Positions 9,204 to 18,217 of a stretch of DNA of 64,000 bases are shown piece by piece. Position 1 is the stretch's first letter; each line of letters opens with the position of its first letter. Below the pieces are notes generated by a model that was given only the letters and a program-made list of their open reading frames with translations, was not told the DNA's origin and did not search any database. This DNA comes from an uncultured Commensalibacter sp. (lineage in GTDB: Bacteria > Pseudomonadota > Alphaproteobacteria > Acetobacterales > Acetobacteraceae), in NCBI GenBank assembly GCA_945266285.1, contig CALYOP010000003.1:1-64000 (forward strand), in the 5' to 3' direction. Made by a program: the position numbers and the translations under genes.

Positions 9204-10748
9204 ATGAAAATCAGAGCACAAATTGGCATGGTATTGAACCTTGACAAATGTATAGGCTGTCATACCTGCTCAGTAACGTGTAAAAACGTTTGGACAAGCC
9301 GGGATGGTGTTGAATATGCATGGTTTAATAATGTTGAGACCAAACCCGGTATTGGTTTTCCAAAAGAATGGGAAAACCAAGATAAATATAATGGCGGTTG
9401 GGTTTTAAATCATGGCAAATTGCAGCCAAAGCAAGGTAGCCGTTTAAAAATTCTATCGAATATATTTGCCAATCCCAACTTGCCCCTTATTGATCAGTAT
9501 TATGAGCCTTTTACTTTTGACTATGAAAGATTGCAGAACGCTCCTGATGTAAAGACCCCACCCACAGCAAGGCCAATATCGGTCATAACTGGTAAAAAAA
9601 TGGATAAGATCAAATGGGGTCCCAACTGGGAAGATGATCTTGGTGGCGAATTTTCAAAGCGTGCTAAGGATATTCTTTTTGAAGGGATTCAAAAAGAAAT
9701 TCATGCAACATTTGAAAATACATTTATGATGTATTTACCACGTTTATGCGAACATTGTTTGAACCCTGCTTGTGTTGCCAGTTGCCCATCGGGTTCAATC
9801 TATAAACGTGAAGAAGATGGTATTGTTCTGGTCGATCAAGACAAATGCCGTGGCTGGAGAATGTGCGTTTCAGGATGTCCATACAAGAAAATCTATTATA
9901 ACTGGGTTTCTGGAAAAGCTGAAAAATGCATTTTCTGCTATCCCCGTATTGAAGGTGGACAACCTACTGTTTGTTCTGAAACCTGCGTTGGTCGTATCCG
10001 CTATCTTGGTGTTTTGCTTTATGATGCTGATCGAATTGAACAAGCAGCATCGGCAGAAGATCCCCAAGATCTTTATCAATCGCAACTGGATATATTTTTA
10101 AACCCTTATGATCCTGATGTCATTAAGGAAGCATTAAAACAAGGTGTTCCACAAAATTGGTTAGATGCGGCCAAAAATTCGCCTGTTTATAAAATGGCAA
10201 TGGAATGGAAAATTGCATTTCCACTTCATCCCGAATACCGTACTTTGCCAATGGTTTGGTATGTTCCACCTTTATCCCCTATCCAATCTTCAATCGATAA
10301 TGGGTTAATTGGTAAAAATGGTATTATCCCAGATTTAAAAGATCTGCGAATTCCATTACGTTATTTAGCCAATTTATTAACGGCGGGTAAAGAGGAACCA
10401 ATCCTAAAAGCATTGGAAACCATGATTTCTCTGCGTCGCTATATGCGTAGTCGTTCCGTAGATAAACAGACGGATCTTTCTACTTTGAAAAATACGCATC
10501 TTTCTGCAGAGCAAATGGATGAAATGTATCAAATAATGGCAATCGCCAATTATGAGGATCGTTTTGTTATTCCATCTTCGCATAAAGAAATGGCTGAAGA
10601 TGCCTTTATGGAAAAAGGATCATGCGGTTTTTCTTTTGGTAATGGATGTTCTGAAGGCGTTAGCAAAGCCAGTATTTTCACAAGAAAAACGTCCCCTGTT
10701 ATCTTTCATGATCAGGAACATGATCGTGAATTAAACCGTAACAAATAG
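9204..10748 (+). CDS. narH: Respiratory nitrate reductase beta subunit (iron-sulfur)
   Basis: Electron-transfer subunit carrying three [4Fe-4S] clusters and one [3Fe-4S] cluster between the NarI haems and NarG, 514 residues, normal for the family. Cysteine groups are visible: CIGCHTCSVTC at residues 16-26, CEHCLNPACVASCP, CRGWRMCVSGCP (the Trp in place of a Cys is the known feature of the [3Fe-4S] site) and CIFCYPRIEGGQPTVCSETC. It lies between narG (12 nt) and narJ (9 nt) in the same operon and is cytoplasmic, bound to NarI. Confidence 0.97.
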   Translation: MKIRAQIGMVLNLDKCIGCHTCSVTCKNVWTSRDGVEYAWFNNVETKPGIGFPKEWENQDKYNGGWVLNHGKLQPKQGSRLKILSNIFANPNLPLIDQYYEPFTFDYERLQNAPDVKTPPTARPISVITGKKMDKIKWGPNWEDDLGGEFSKRAKDILFEGIQKEIHATFENTFMMYLPRLCEHCLNPACVASCPSGSIYKREEDGIVLVDQDKCRGWRMCVSGCPYKKIYYNWVSGKAEKCIFCYPRIEGGQPTVCSETCVGRIRYLGVLLYDADRIEQAASAEDPQDLYQSQLDIFLNPYDPDVIKEALKQGVPQNWLDAAKNSPVYKMAMEWKIAFPLHPEYRTLPMVWYVPPLSPIQSSIDNGLIGKNGIIPDLKDLRIPLRYLANLLTAGKEEPILKALETMISLRRYMRSRSVDKQTDLSTLKNTHLSAEQMDEMYQIMAIANYEDRFVIPSSHKEMAEDAFMEKGSCGFSFGNGCSEGVSKASIFTRKTSPVIFHDQEHDRELNRNK

Positions 10749-10757
10749 CGTTAGACG

Positions 10758-11435
10758 ATGGAAATTTTCAAAATTTTATCAGTTCTGCTCTGTTACCCAG
10801 AAAAGGAATTGATTGACGATCTTTCGGATATCCGTTTGCATTTGGCGACATCCGTAGAACAAAATAAATGGGATATCCAGTTACTGGAGCCTCTTTTAGA
10901 AAAGTTGGCAACAGAAGACTTGGTCACCCTGCAAGAAGATTACGTTCAAACTTTTGATCGTAATCCTCGGATGTCCCTTCATCTTTTTGAACATATCTAT
11001 GGCGAAGACCGTATGCGCGGTTCCGCTTTGGTTGAACTTTTGGAAGAATATCGTGAAGCCGGTGTCGATTTACAGGCTTCTGATGAACTTCCAGATTTTC
11101 TTCCTTTGTTCTTGGAATTTCTTTCTTTATGTGAAGAAAAACAAGCCTTTGATTTGCTATCAGCCTCTATTGATGTTGTTGCAACGATTGGAAAGAAATT
11201 AAAATCAGAAGAATCCGTATATGCGGGTATTTTTGACCTGTTGGTGGAAATTTCTCCAACAGCACCATTACCCCTAATTACGCCGCCTGTCCGTGACATG
11301 GATGAAGCTATGGCCAAATTTGGCCCCAATTCCGAAGGATTGGAACCACTTTTACAACCGAATGCCGTCTGTGCTACTTGCTCATCAAATACCCTTGATA
11401 AAAACAGAGGAATAGAGAATGCTTTACCTCGATAA
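10758..11435 (+). CDS. narJ: Nitrate reductase assembly chaperone NarJ (delta)
   Basis: A 225-residue all-helical TorD/NarJ-type chaperone. It is not part of the final enzyme but holds NarGH for Moco and Fe-S insertion before docking on NarI. The N-terminus (FKILSVLLCYPEKELIDDL) and the stretch DEAMAKFGPNSEGLEPLL are typical. The reading frame runs 17 nt into narI, indicating translational coupling. The start ATG follows TTAGACG, a weak ribosome site, which also fits coupling to narH. Confidence 0.92.
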   Translation: MEIFKILSVLLCYPEKELIDDLSDIRLHLATSVEQNKWDIQLLEPLLEKLATEDLVTLQEDYVQTFDRNPRMSLHLFEHIYGEDRMRGSALVELLEEYREAGVDLQASDELPDFLPLFLEFLSLCEEKQAFDLLSASIDVVATIGKKLKSEESVYAGIFDLLVEISPTAPLPLITPPVRDMDEAMAKFGPNSEGLEPLLQPNAVCATCSSNTLDKNRGIENALPR

Positions 11436-12102
11436 GTTTTTCTTCGGAATCTACCCTTATATTGTTTTAACTATTTTCCTTGTTGGTTCCTTAATTCGTT
11501 TTGAACAGGAACAATATTCATGGAAAAGTGAATCCAGCCAAATTCTGTATAATGGTCATTTACGCTTAGGAAATATTTTATTTCACGTCGGTATTCTTGG
11601 TCTATTTTTTGGTCATTTAGGCGGATTATTAACGCCGGTTGTTGTATGGGATACCTTGGGTGTTTCTCATTCAGCAAAACAAGTATTCGCTATGTCTCTG
11701 GGTGGGATAATGGGTGTATGCTGCCTGGTTGGTTTACTTCTTTTGATCTATCGTCGTTTTGCCATTGATCGGATAAATGCCAATAGTTCATGGCGTGATA
11801 AATTCCTTTTAATCTGGTTATTAGCAACTTTGTTACTTGGATTATCAACGATTTTCGTTTCAGCACATCATTTAGATGGCCATGAAATGGTACGTTTGAT
11901 GACCTGGGCCCAACATATTGTAACAGGACGTGGAGATGCATCTGACTATATTTCTGGTGCTTCGATCATCTTTAAATGCCATTTATTTATGGGAATGAGT
12001 GTATTTGCAATCTTTCCATTCACACGACTTGTTCATGTCTTTAGTGGCTTTGCATCCGTATTCTATTTAGGTAGAGTATGGCAATTGGTTCGACCACGCT
12101 AA
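11419..12102 (+). CDS. narI: Respiratory nitrate reductase gamma subunit (cytochrome b)
   Basis: A 227-residue membrane subunit with five predicted helices. It oxidises quinol near the periplasmic side and passes electrons to NarH through two b haems. His residues expected to ligate the haems lie in GHLRLGNILFHVGILGLFFGH (two separate segments, helix 2) and in the late helix containing KCHLFMGMSVFAIFPFTRLVH. The start overlaps narJ by 17 nt, and AGAGGAATAGAG provides a ribosome site inside narJ. modA follows after a short gap, so the operon probably continues into molybdate uptake. Confidence 0.95.
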   Translation: MLYLDKFFFGIYPYIVLTIFLVGSLIRFEQEQYSWKSESSQILYNGHLRLGNILFHVGILGLFFGHLGGLLTPVVVWDTLGVSHSAKQVFAMSLGGIMGVCCLVGLLLLIYRRFAIDRINANSSWRDKFLLIWLLATLLLGLSTIFVSAHHLDGHEMVRLMTWAQHIVTGRGDASDYISGASIIFKCHLFMGMSVFAIFPFTRLVHVFSGFASVFYLGRVWQLVRPR

Positions 12103-12146
12103 GCTATTGCTTTAAAATGCCTTAGTAAAACAGAAGGATGAACAGG

Positions 12147-12911
12147 ATGGGTAAATTTTTAAAATCGGCTTGCATTTCACTATTTTTATTCGGAATGACG
12201 AATACAAATGTTCATGCAGAAGAACTGATGGTTTCAGCCGCAGCCAGTTTGAATAATGCCTATCAAGAAATTGCCAGCAATTTTGAAAAGACCCATCCTT
12301 CGGATAAAATTCTGTTTAACTTTGCTGCGTCTGGCGTATTGTTACAACAAATTACGCAAGGTGCTCCAGTCGATGTTTTTGCATCCGCAGATGAAGAAAC
12401 AATGGATCAAGCATTTGCTAAAAATTTGATCTTTCCAAAAAGTCGCGTTGATTTTGCCTATAATGATCTTGTGTTGATTACACCATTTGACAGCAATTTA
12501 AAGATCAATGAACTCTCTGATCTCAATTCAATCAAGATCAAAAAAATTGCGATTGGCAATCCAATAACTGTTCCTGCAGGACGTTATACGCAACAAGCAT
12601 TGGAAAATGCTGGACTTTGGCAAAATCTGCAGGAAAAGCTCATTACGACTCAAAACGTACGTCAAGCATTGGATTATGTAAATCGTAATGAGGTTGATGC
12701 AGGTTTTGTTTATGGCAGTGATGCAGCTTTAATGCCAAACAAGATAAAAACCCTTTTAAAACTTAAATTGGATAAACCGGTCAGCTATCCTATTGCGATT
12801 ATTCGTACAACCAAACATAAACCTTTAGCTGATTCCTTTATTCATTTTGTAACCTCTGCTCAAGGGCAGCAGATTTTAAAGAAATACGGTTTTCAAATTA
12901 CACAACCTTAA
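12147..12911 (+). CDS. modA: Molybdate ABC transporter, periplasmic binding protein
   Basis: Periplasmic molybdate-binding protein, about 254 residues. A signal peptide ends near AEE (NTNVHA-EELMV), followed by the family opening VSAAASLNNAYQEIASNFEK, the oxyanion-contact segments AASGVLLQQI and NPITVPAGRYTQQAL, and the end segment VTSAQGQQILKKYGF. An ATG at 12138 abuts AGAAGG with no spacing, while the in-frame ATG at 12147 has GAAGG at 9 nt, so the latter is preferred. It lies 44 nt after narI, tying molybdate supply to the nitrate reductase operon. modB starts 9 nt after its stop. Confidence 0.93.
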   Translation: MGKFLKSACISLFLFGMTNTNVHAEELMVSAAASLNNAYQEIASNFEKTHPSDKILFNFAASGVLLQQITQGAPVDVFASADEETMDQAFAKNLIFPKSRVDFAYNDLVLITPFDSNLKINELSDLNSIKIKKIAIGNPITVPAGRYTQQALENAGLWQNLQEKLITTQNVRQALDYVNRNEVDAGFVYGSDAALMPNKIKTLLKLKLDKPVSYPIAIIRTTKHKPLADSFIHFVTSAQGQQILKKYGFQITQP

Positions 12912-12920
12912 TCAGTCATT

Positions 12921-13589
12921 ATGTATATCCCCTGGTTTGCGTTAATCCTTTCTTTGAAAGTGGCTGTATTTTCTTTAATTGTGAATCTGGTTTTAGGTTT
13001 GCCATTGGGATTTTTATTGGCGCGCAAACAATTTTGGGGAAAAGAATTCCTTGATACCATCCTGACATTACCGATGGTGATGCCCCCTACCGTTTTAGGC
13101 TATTATCTGTTGGTTTTATTAGGCCGAAACGGATTTATCGGCTATGGTTTAGAACATTATTTTGGAATAAACCTTATTTTCACCTGGCAAGGTGCTGTCA
13201 TTGCCGCAAGTATCGTTACTTTCCCATTGATATTTAAACAAGTAAGAACCGCATTTGAAGGAATTAACCAGCAATATGAGCAAACTGCTCAGATGTTAGG
13301 AATATCCAATTTTGCTATTTTCTTTAGGATCCTTCTCCCCCTTGCCTGGCCCAATATTCTTGTGGGATTATTATTAGCTTTTGCTCGTTCACTTGGAGAA
13401 TTTGGGGCGACTTTGATGGTTGCCGGTTCCATACCTGGAAAAACACAAACCATGTCTATTGCCATTTATGAAGCTGTTCAATCCGGTCAAGATACTATTG
13501 CCAATAGTCTGGTTATCATTCTTTCGGTCGTATGTGTTTTTATACTGTTATCGGCAAAATATTTGTCTTCTCATAAAATACATACCTGA
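12921..13589 (+). CDS. modB: Molybdate ABC transporter permease
   Basis: Inner-membrane permease of the molybdate importer, 222 residues with five or six predicted helices, typical for ModB. The EAA-type coupling loop is visible in ILLPLAWPNILVGLLLAFAR, followed by SLGEFGATLMVAGSIPG. It lies between modA (9 nt) and modC (6 nt) and would form a ModB2C2 complex. Confidence 0.94.
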   Translation: MYIPWFALILSLKVAVFSLIVNLVLGLPLGFLLARKQFWGKEFLDTILTLPMVMPPTVLGYYLLVLLGRNGFIGYGLEHYFGINLIFTWQGAVIAASIVTFPLIFKQVRTAFEGINQQYEQTAQMLGISNFAIFFRILLPLAWPNILVGLLLAFARSLGEFGATLMVAGSIPGKTQTMSIAIYEAVQSGQDTIANSLVIILSVVCVFILLSAKYLSSHKIHT

Positions 13590-13595
13590 TAATTC

Positions 13596-14285
13596 ATGAC
13601 ACGACTTTATGTGAATATTCAAAATTCATTTTCTTTTGCCAAGCGTTCTTTTTTTCTTGATGTTGAATTCGCTTCAAATCAAAAACGAATTGCAATCACT
13701 GGACCATCAGGATCAGGGAAAAGCCTTTTATTGCAATCAATAGCGGGATTAATTACTCCAGAGCAGGGGAAAATTTCTTTTGGTGATATTGTCTTTCTAG
13801 ATGTAGAAAAAAAGATCAATCAAAAACCCCAAGCACGTAATATATCCTATCTTTTTCAGCATTATAATCTCTTCCCTCATCTTACGGTCTGGCAAAATAT
13901 TGCCTTTCCATTAACAAAAGGATTTTTCAATCCACGTCATAAAAGTCATTTTCTTCAAGTTGAAGAATGGCTTGAACGCTTTGAACTAACGGGTTTAGGT
14001 GATTTTTATCCAGAAAAACTTTCAGGTGGACAACAACAACGTGTTGCTTTGGCACGTGCTTTGATCAAACAACCTCAAATCTTATTATTAGATGAGCCTT
14101 TTTCCGCATTAGATTACCAATTAAGGAATAAGATAAGAAATCAAATTGATGAATGGCAACGTAAATTGAACATTACGGTAATTGTTGTTTCTCATGATCC
14201 AGAAGATATTTCTCAGTTCGGAAATAGTATTATCGAATTAAAAAACGGTCATGGAAACGAAATAAAATCCTATACACCCCGATGA
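13596..14285 (+). CDS. modC: Molybdate ABC transporter ATPase, short form without TOBE domain
   Basis: ATPase of the molybdate importer. Walker A GPSGSGKS is at residues 36-43, the signature LSGGQQQRVALARAL, Walker B ILLLDEPFSALD and the switch His in VVSHDPED. At 229 residues it ends right after the nucleotide-binding domain. E. coli ModC has about 350 residues with a C-terminal TOBE/Mop domain that binds molybdate for trans-inhibition, and this is missing here. The stop is clean, with no remnant of a TOBE domain in the 114 nt before moaA. Function as a ModC is assigned from modAB context; feedback control by Mo is probably absent or located elsewhere. Confidence 0.88.
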   Translation: MTRLYVNIQNSFSFAKRSFFLDVEFASNQKRIAITGPSGSGKSLLLQSIAGLITPEQGKISFGDIVFLDVEKKINQKPQARNISYLFQHYNLFPHLTVWQNIAFPLTKGFFNPRHKSHFLQVEEWLERFELTGLGDFYPEKLSGGQQQRVALARALIKQPQILLLDEPFSALDYQLRNKIRNQIDEWQRKLNITVIVVSHDPEDISQFGNSIIELKNGHGNEIKSYTPR

Positions 14286-14329
14286 AATCGGGTTGATCTA
14301 ATACTAAATACATAGAAGCGCCCCTCCTT

Positions 14330-14347
14330 TTTACGAAGTTTCGTAAA
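14330..14347. repeat. 8-bp palindrome between modC and moaA (candidate operator)
   Basis: TTTACGAA (14330-14337), 2 nt, TTCGTAAA (14340-14347): a perfect inverted repeat 53 nt before the moaA start. It does not resemble the E. coli ModE site or an FNR box. The short spacer suits a dimeric protein binding site better than an RNA hairpin. Regulator unknown. Confidence 0.35.
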
Positions 14348-14399
14348 CGTATTTTAAATCTATTATGGGTTTTATTTAATTCTATGCAGGCTTCTGACA

Positions 14400-15377
14400 A
14401 TGCTCGTTGATGATTTTGGTAGAACAATTGATTATTTGAGGATATCTGTAACGGATCGTTGTGATCTGCGTTGTAATTATTGTATTCCCAAAGGTTATCA
14501 TGACTTTGAATCTCATGAAAACTGGTTGACTTTTGACGAATTGACACGCGTTGTTTCAGCTTTTGCAAGATTAGGTACTCGCCATTTCCGTTTAACGGGT
14601 GGAGAACCCCTTTTACGCAAAAATTTCCCTATACTTGTCAAACAATTATCGCAAATTGACGGTGTTGATGATTTATCCATAACCACCAATGGCACACAAC
14701 TCGCCAATCAGGCCGATGCACTTTATCGTGCGGGTGTCAATCGTTTGAATGTTAGTCTGGATTCTATACGCCGTGAATGCGTTGAAAAAATTACAGGTTC
14801 GGATTGTCTTGATCAGGTTTTAAATGGGTTGAAAATTGCAAAAGATGTGGGCTTTAAGCGGATCCGGATTAATATGGTTCCTATTCCTGGTCAAAATTTG
14901 CAAGATATTGAACATATGATCCAGTTCTGTATTCAGCATGACTTTATTTTATGTCTGATCGAAGTCATGCCAATGGGCAATACAGGGCAACAAACGAAAA
15001 ACATTGATTTGCAATTTATTTTAAAAGATTTGGAAAAGAAATATGCACTTTTACCAATTCATGAACCTATTGGTAATGGCCCGGCGCGTTATTGGCAATC
15101 CGCGAAAAACGTACATTTTAAATTAGGTTTAATCACCCCATTATCACGACATTTTTGTGAAACATGTAACCGAGTTCGCTTATCGGTTGATGGTACACTT
15201 TATATGTGTTTGGGACAAAACAACAAAATGGCGCTTCAACCCCTACTTCGCGCGAATTGCAGTGATGCAGAGCTTGAAAACGCCATATGCCAAGCCATCA
15301 AATTAAAGCCTAAATCACATGAATTTATTGAAAAACCATGTCAGATCAATCGCATCATGGCTGCGACGGGTGGTTAG
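14400..15377 (+). CDS. moaA: GTP 3',8-cyclase (molybdenum cofactor step 1)
   Basis: Radical SAM enzyme that, followed by MoaC, converts GTP to cyclic pyranopterin monophosphate. It has 325 residues. The N-terminal SAM cluster motif is CDLRCNYC (Cys21, Cys25, Cys28), then RLTGGEPLLRKNF. The second, substrate-binding cluster lies in FCETCNRVRLSVDGTLYMC, and the catalytic C-terminal Gly-Gly tail is present (MAATGG). No strong ribosome site precedes the ATG. The stop overlaps that of the convergent mogA by 4 nt. It is separated from modC by 114 nt containing a palindrome, so it may have its own promoter. Confidence 0.95.
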   Translation: MLVDDFGRTIDYLRISVTDRCDLRCNYCIPKGYHDFESHENWLTFDELTRVVSAFARLGTRHFRLTGGEPLLRKNFPILVKQLSQIDGVDDLSITTNGTQLANQADALYRAGVNRLNVSLDSIRRECVEKITGSDCLDQVLNGLKIAKDVGFKRIRINMVPIPGQNLQDIEHMIQFCIQHDFILCLIEVMPMGNTGQQTKNIDLQFILKDLEKKYALLPIHEPIGNGPARYWQSAKNVHFKLGLITPLSRHFCETCNRVRLSVDGTLYMCLGQNNKMALQPLLRANCSDAELENAICQAIKLKPKSHEFIEKPCQINRIMAATGG

Positions 15378-15943
15378 GATTTAGGGCGAAAACTTTTTGA
15401 CACTTCGGCATTGGTTTCAATAAAAGGACCACCAATTGCATCAACGCATAATGGAACCGCAGAGAATACACCCTGAACAATTGTTTTTCCGTTTTCATCC
15501 TGAACACCACTTAATGTTTCACGAATAGCATTCGGGCGTCCTGGTAAATTTAAAATCAGACTTTGTTTGCGAATTACGCCAACTTGTCGTGATAAAATAG
15601 CCGTTGGCACAAAATGTAAACTTACTTGACGCATTTGCTCCCCAAAGCCTGGAATAATCTTATCAGCAACAGCCAAAGTTGCATCCGGCGTTACATCCCG
15701 TGGATAAGGCCCCGTACCACCTGTTGTAAGTATTAAACAGCAATGAAGTTTATCACTCATTTCAATCAGTGTGGATTCAATCATATCCTGTTCATCAGGA
15801 ATTAAACGTTCTACATATTCTTTTGGATTAAGAACGGCATCATCCAACCATTCACGAAGTGCGGGAAGTCCTTTATCAACATAAACCCCTTTGCTTGCGC
15901 GATCACTGACAGAAATTAAACCAATTTTAACAAGTTGCATCAT
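15374..15943 (-). CDS. mogA: Molybdopterin adenylyltransferase MogA
   Basis: Adenylates molybdopterin before MoeA inserts molybdenum. It has 189 residues with the MogA/MoaB signature LILTTGGTGPYPRDVTPDAT and LPGRPNAIRETL, and its length matches MogA (195) better than MoaB (170). AAGGAG lies 4 nt before the first of two consecutive ATGs and 7 nt before the second, so the exact start is uncertain by one codon. It is the last gene of the minus-strand operon moaD-moaE-mobA-moeA-mogA. Confidence 0.93.
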   Translation of the reverse strand: MMQLVKIGLISVSDRASKGVYVDKGLPALREWLDDAVLNPKEYVERLIPDEQDMIESTLIEMSDKLHCCLILTTGGTGPYPRDVTPDATLAVADKIIPGFGEQMRQVSLHFVPTAILSRQVGVIRKQSLILNLPGRPNAIRETLSGVQDENGKTIVQGVFSAVPLCVDAIGGPFIETNAEVSKSFRPKS

Positions 15944-15962
15944 ATTACTCCTTTTAAATCGC

Positions 15963-17162
15963 TTAATAAGTAAGCGGATAAACTTTTACCAAATCATTTT
16001 CTGAAACAATGGTATTTGGCGGTATTTCTGCCAGAGCATTCGAGTCAATTAATGCCGCTAACATTGCCGATCCTTGATGAGAAGCCTTTTTTACATGCAG
16101 ACCGTCATCTTTTGGGTATAAATGAACCCGTAAAAATTCACGCCGTCCATGAGCTTTGTTAAATACAAAATCAGCTTTCGCCATCAGATAGTTCGGCATT
16201 GATTTTTCAACACTCTCCCCGGCAATCACACGCAAAGCGGGGACAACCAATTGTTGAAATGTAACCAAAGAGCTTACCGGATTTCCCGGCAGCATAAATA
16301 TTTTACTTTTTTTGATCTTTCCCCAAGCAAAAGGTTTTCCAGGTTTGATTGCCAGTTTCCAGAACACCATTTCACCAATCTTTTTCACCGTATTCAGCAC
16401 ATGGTCTTCTTCACCCACCGAAACCCCACCCGAGGTAATAATAATATCGGCTGATTGGCTAGCTTTTAATAAAGCTTGCTCAGTTCGTTCAGCGTTATCG
16501 GGCAAGATTCCACCATCAATAATATGATGGCGTAATTGTTTTAACCAATTCAATAACATAAAACGATTAGCATCATATATTTTGCCCAGTGTTAATGGCG
16601 TTTTCTGATCAATAAGCTCATTACCCGTAGAAAAGACAACAATATTCAACGGCTTAAATGTCTTGATTTGGCTATAACCTTGACTGGCTATAATAGAGAT
16701 AATCGCTGGGTTCAGTTTTTGCCCTTTTTGCAAAAGCGATGCATTTTTTTGAAATTCTTCGCCTTTTTGACGAATATTTTGACCCTTTTTAATCGATTTT
16801 GTTACGGTCAGAATAGAATTTTCAACTTGGCATAATTCCTGTTGTACTACTGTCACCGTACCAATCGGAATTGGTGCTCCTGTAAATATTCTGGCTGCCT
16901 GACCTTCACGTAAATGGATATGTTCGACATTATCACCAGCAATTACCCTATCAACGATTTCCCAATGTGTGCTTTGTTCACTGTCACTTCCCAATGCATA
17001 ACCATCCATAGCGCTATTGCTAAAAAGTGGGGAATCATATTGTGCTGTGACTGCTTCTGCTAAAATCAGATTAATCGCATCATAAAGTTCAACATCTTGC
17101 GTTTTATCCTGTACATCAACCATAGAAAGCAGGTCTTGCAAAGCTTGGTTATAATCGAGCAT
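15963..17162 (-). CDS. moeA: Molybdopterin molybdenumtransferase
   Basis: Inserts molybdate into adenylated molybdopterin, releasing AMP. It has 399 residues. Visible parts are the N-terminal LFSNSAMDGYAL segment, GAPIPIGTVTVVQQELC, the molybdopterin-binding TSGGVSVGEEDHV, KPGKPFAWGK and FMLPGNPVSSLVTFQQLV, and the C-terminal beta-barrel domain. The start lies 1 nt after the mobA stop, so the two are translationally coupled. Confidence 0.95.
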   Translation of the reverse strand: MLDYNQALQDLLSMVDVQDKTQDVELYDAINLILAEAVTAQYDSPLFSNSAMDGYALGSDSEQSTHWEIVDRVIAGDNVEHIHLREGQAARIFTGAPIPIGTVTVVQQELCQVENSILTVTKSIKKGQNIRQKGEEFQKNASLLQKGQKLNPAIISIIASQGYSQIKTFKPLNIVVFSTGNELIDQKTPLTLGKIYDANRFMLLNWLKQLRHHIIDGGILPDNAERTEQALLKASQSADIIITSGGVSVGEEDHVLNTVKKIGEMVFWKLAIKPGKPFAWGKIKKSKIFMLPGNPVSSLVTFQQLVVPALRVIAGESVEKSMPNYLMAKADFVFNKAHGRREFLRVHLYPKDDGLHVKKASHQGSAMLAALIDSNALAEIPPNTIVSENDLVKVYPLTY

Positions 17163-17163
17163 T

Positions 17164-17760
17164 TTATTGATATCCAGCTAGAGTTTCTAAATAATTCATA
17201 TTGGTAAAGTTCATTTCATCGGGAAAATAAACTTTGATATTTTTATGCCTAAAAATCCATGATTTCAGACTTTGCTTACCCGAGGCAAGATGTTCAGGAA
17301 GTTCCGAATTAATTTCCGTTCTACAAAGAAAAATACTTGGATGTATGGAATTTTCAGTAGCGGCATAGGCAATCTGACATTCAGAATTACGAAGCATTGC
17401 CAATTTAAGATGATCCAAAAGATCATAAGGAAGTAAAGGCGTATCGCATGGAACAACGAACATCATATCCATATTCTGTGGAATAAATTGGCTAACACTG
17501 GCAATGCCAGCTAATGGGCCGAGATGTTTCCAAGGACCAACATCCTGAAAAATCGGTAATTTAAAATCCTGATATTGTTCCAAATTCCGATTAGCACTAA
17601 TCGCCAACCAATCCAGCTGCGATTTAAATTTCTGAATTGTTTGGTATATCAGAGGATATCCTCTAAAAGGTAAAAGGCCTTTATCCTTTCCCCCTACTCT
17701 TTTGCCTTCACCACCAGCAAGGATTAGACCTGCAATTTTATGCTTTTCATTTTCCATCAT
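17164..17760 (-). CDS. mobA: Molybdenum cofactor guanylyltransferase
   Basis: Transfers GMP to Mo-molybdopterin to form the MGD cofactor that NarG needs. The NTP-transferase fingerprint is AGLILAGGEGKRVGGKDKG, followed by VVPCDTPLLP, the metal-binding Asp region. The frame is open back to 17856, but that stretch is basic and inside moaE. The ATG at 17760, overlapping the end of moaE by 14 nt, gives 198 residues, close to E. coli MobA (194), and starts just before the fingerprint. The chosen start may be the adjacent ATG at 17757. Confidence 0.9.
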   Translation of the reverse strand: MMENEKHKIAGLILAGGEGKRVGGKDKGLLPFRGYPLIYQTIQKFKSQLDWLAISANRNLEQYQDFKLPIFQDVGPWKHLGPLAGIASVSQFIPQNMDMMFVVPCDTPLLPYDLLDHLKLAMLRNSECQIAYAATENSIHPSIFLCRTEINSELPEHLASGKQSLKSWIFRHKNIKVYFPDEMNFTNMNYLETLAGYQ

Positions 17761-18214
17761 ATAACCAGCGTTGTTTTTTCTGCTGATCCGTATTTTTTGC
17801 TTTGACCCATTGTGAACTACCATCAACCCGGATTTCTTTTTTCCAGAAAGGCGCATCTGTTTTTAAGTAATCCATAATGAATTCAGCTGCTTTAAAGGCT
17901 TCCGTTCGATGGCCGCTGGCAACTGCAACCCAAACAATCGGTTCTTGGACTGCTATTTTCCCTACTCTATGAATGACGGTACAATTTTTGAAATCCCACC
18001 TTGTGTAGGCTTCATGAACGATAAGCGCAATTTCCTTTTCCGTTACTTCAGGAAAATGTTCGATATAAAGATATTCAAGTGGAATCAGATTATCATTCCC
18101 TCTGACAATTCCGGTGAAGCTTACAATTGCTCCGCAATCTATAGCTTCTTTTTGAAAGGTCATCCCCTCTTGAATAGGATCAAGAGGATGGGTTTGAATC
18201 TGAATACGCTTCAT
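17747..18214 (-). CDS. moaE: Molybdopterin synthase catalytic subunit
   Basis: Large subunit of molybdopterin synthase, adding two sulfurs from MoaD to cyclic pyranopterin monophosphate. It has 155 residues. Typical segments are GAIVSFTGIVRG, the stretch CTVIHRVGKIAVQEPIVWVAV and GHRTEAFKAAEFIMDYLKTD, with the catalytic Lys region APFWKKE. It is 3 nt downstream of moaD and overlaps mobA by 14 nt. Confidence 0.95.
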   Translation of the reverse strand: MKRIQIQTHPLDPIQEGMTFQKEAIDCGAIVSFTGIVRGNDNLIPLEYLYIEHFPEVTEKEIALIVHEAYTRWDFKNCTVIHRVGKIAVQEPIVWVAVASGHRTEAFKAAEFIMDYLKTDAPFWKKEIRVDGSSQWVKAKNTDQQKKQRWLYDGK

Positions 18215-18217
18215 GTT

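Noticed and set aside
17761..17856. N-terminal extension of mobA into moaE
   Set aside because: Highly basic residues in the shadow of moaE; the fingerprint begins just after the ATG at 17760.
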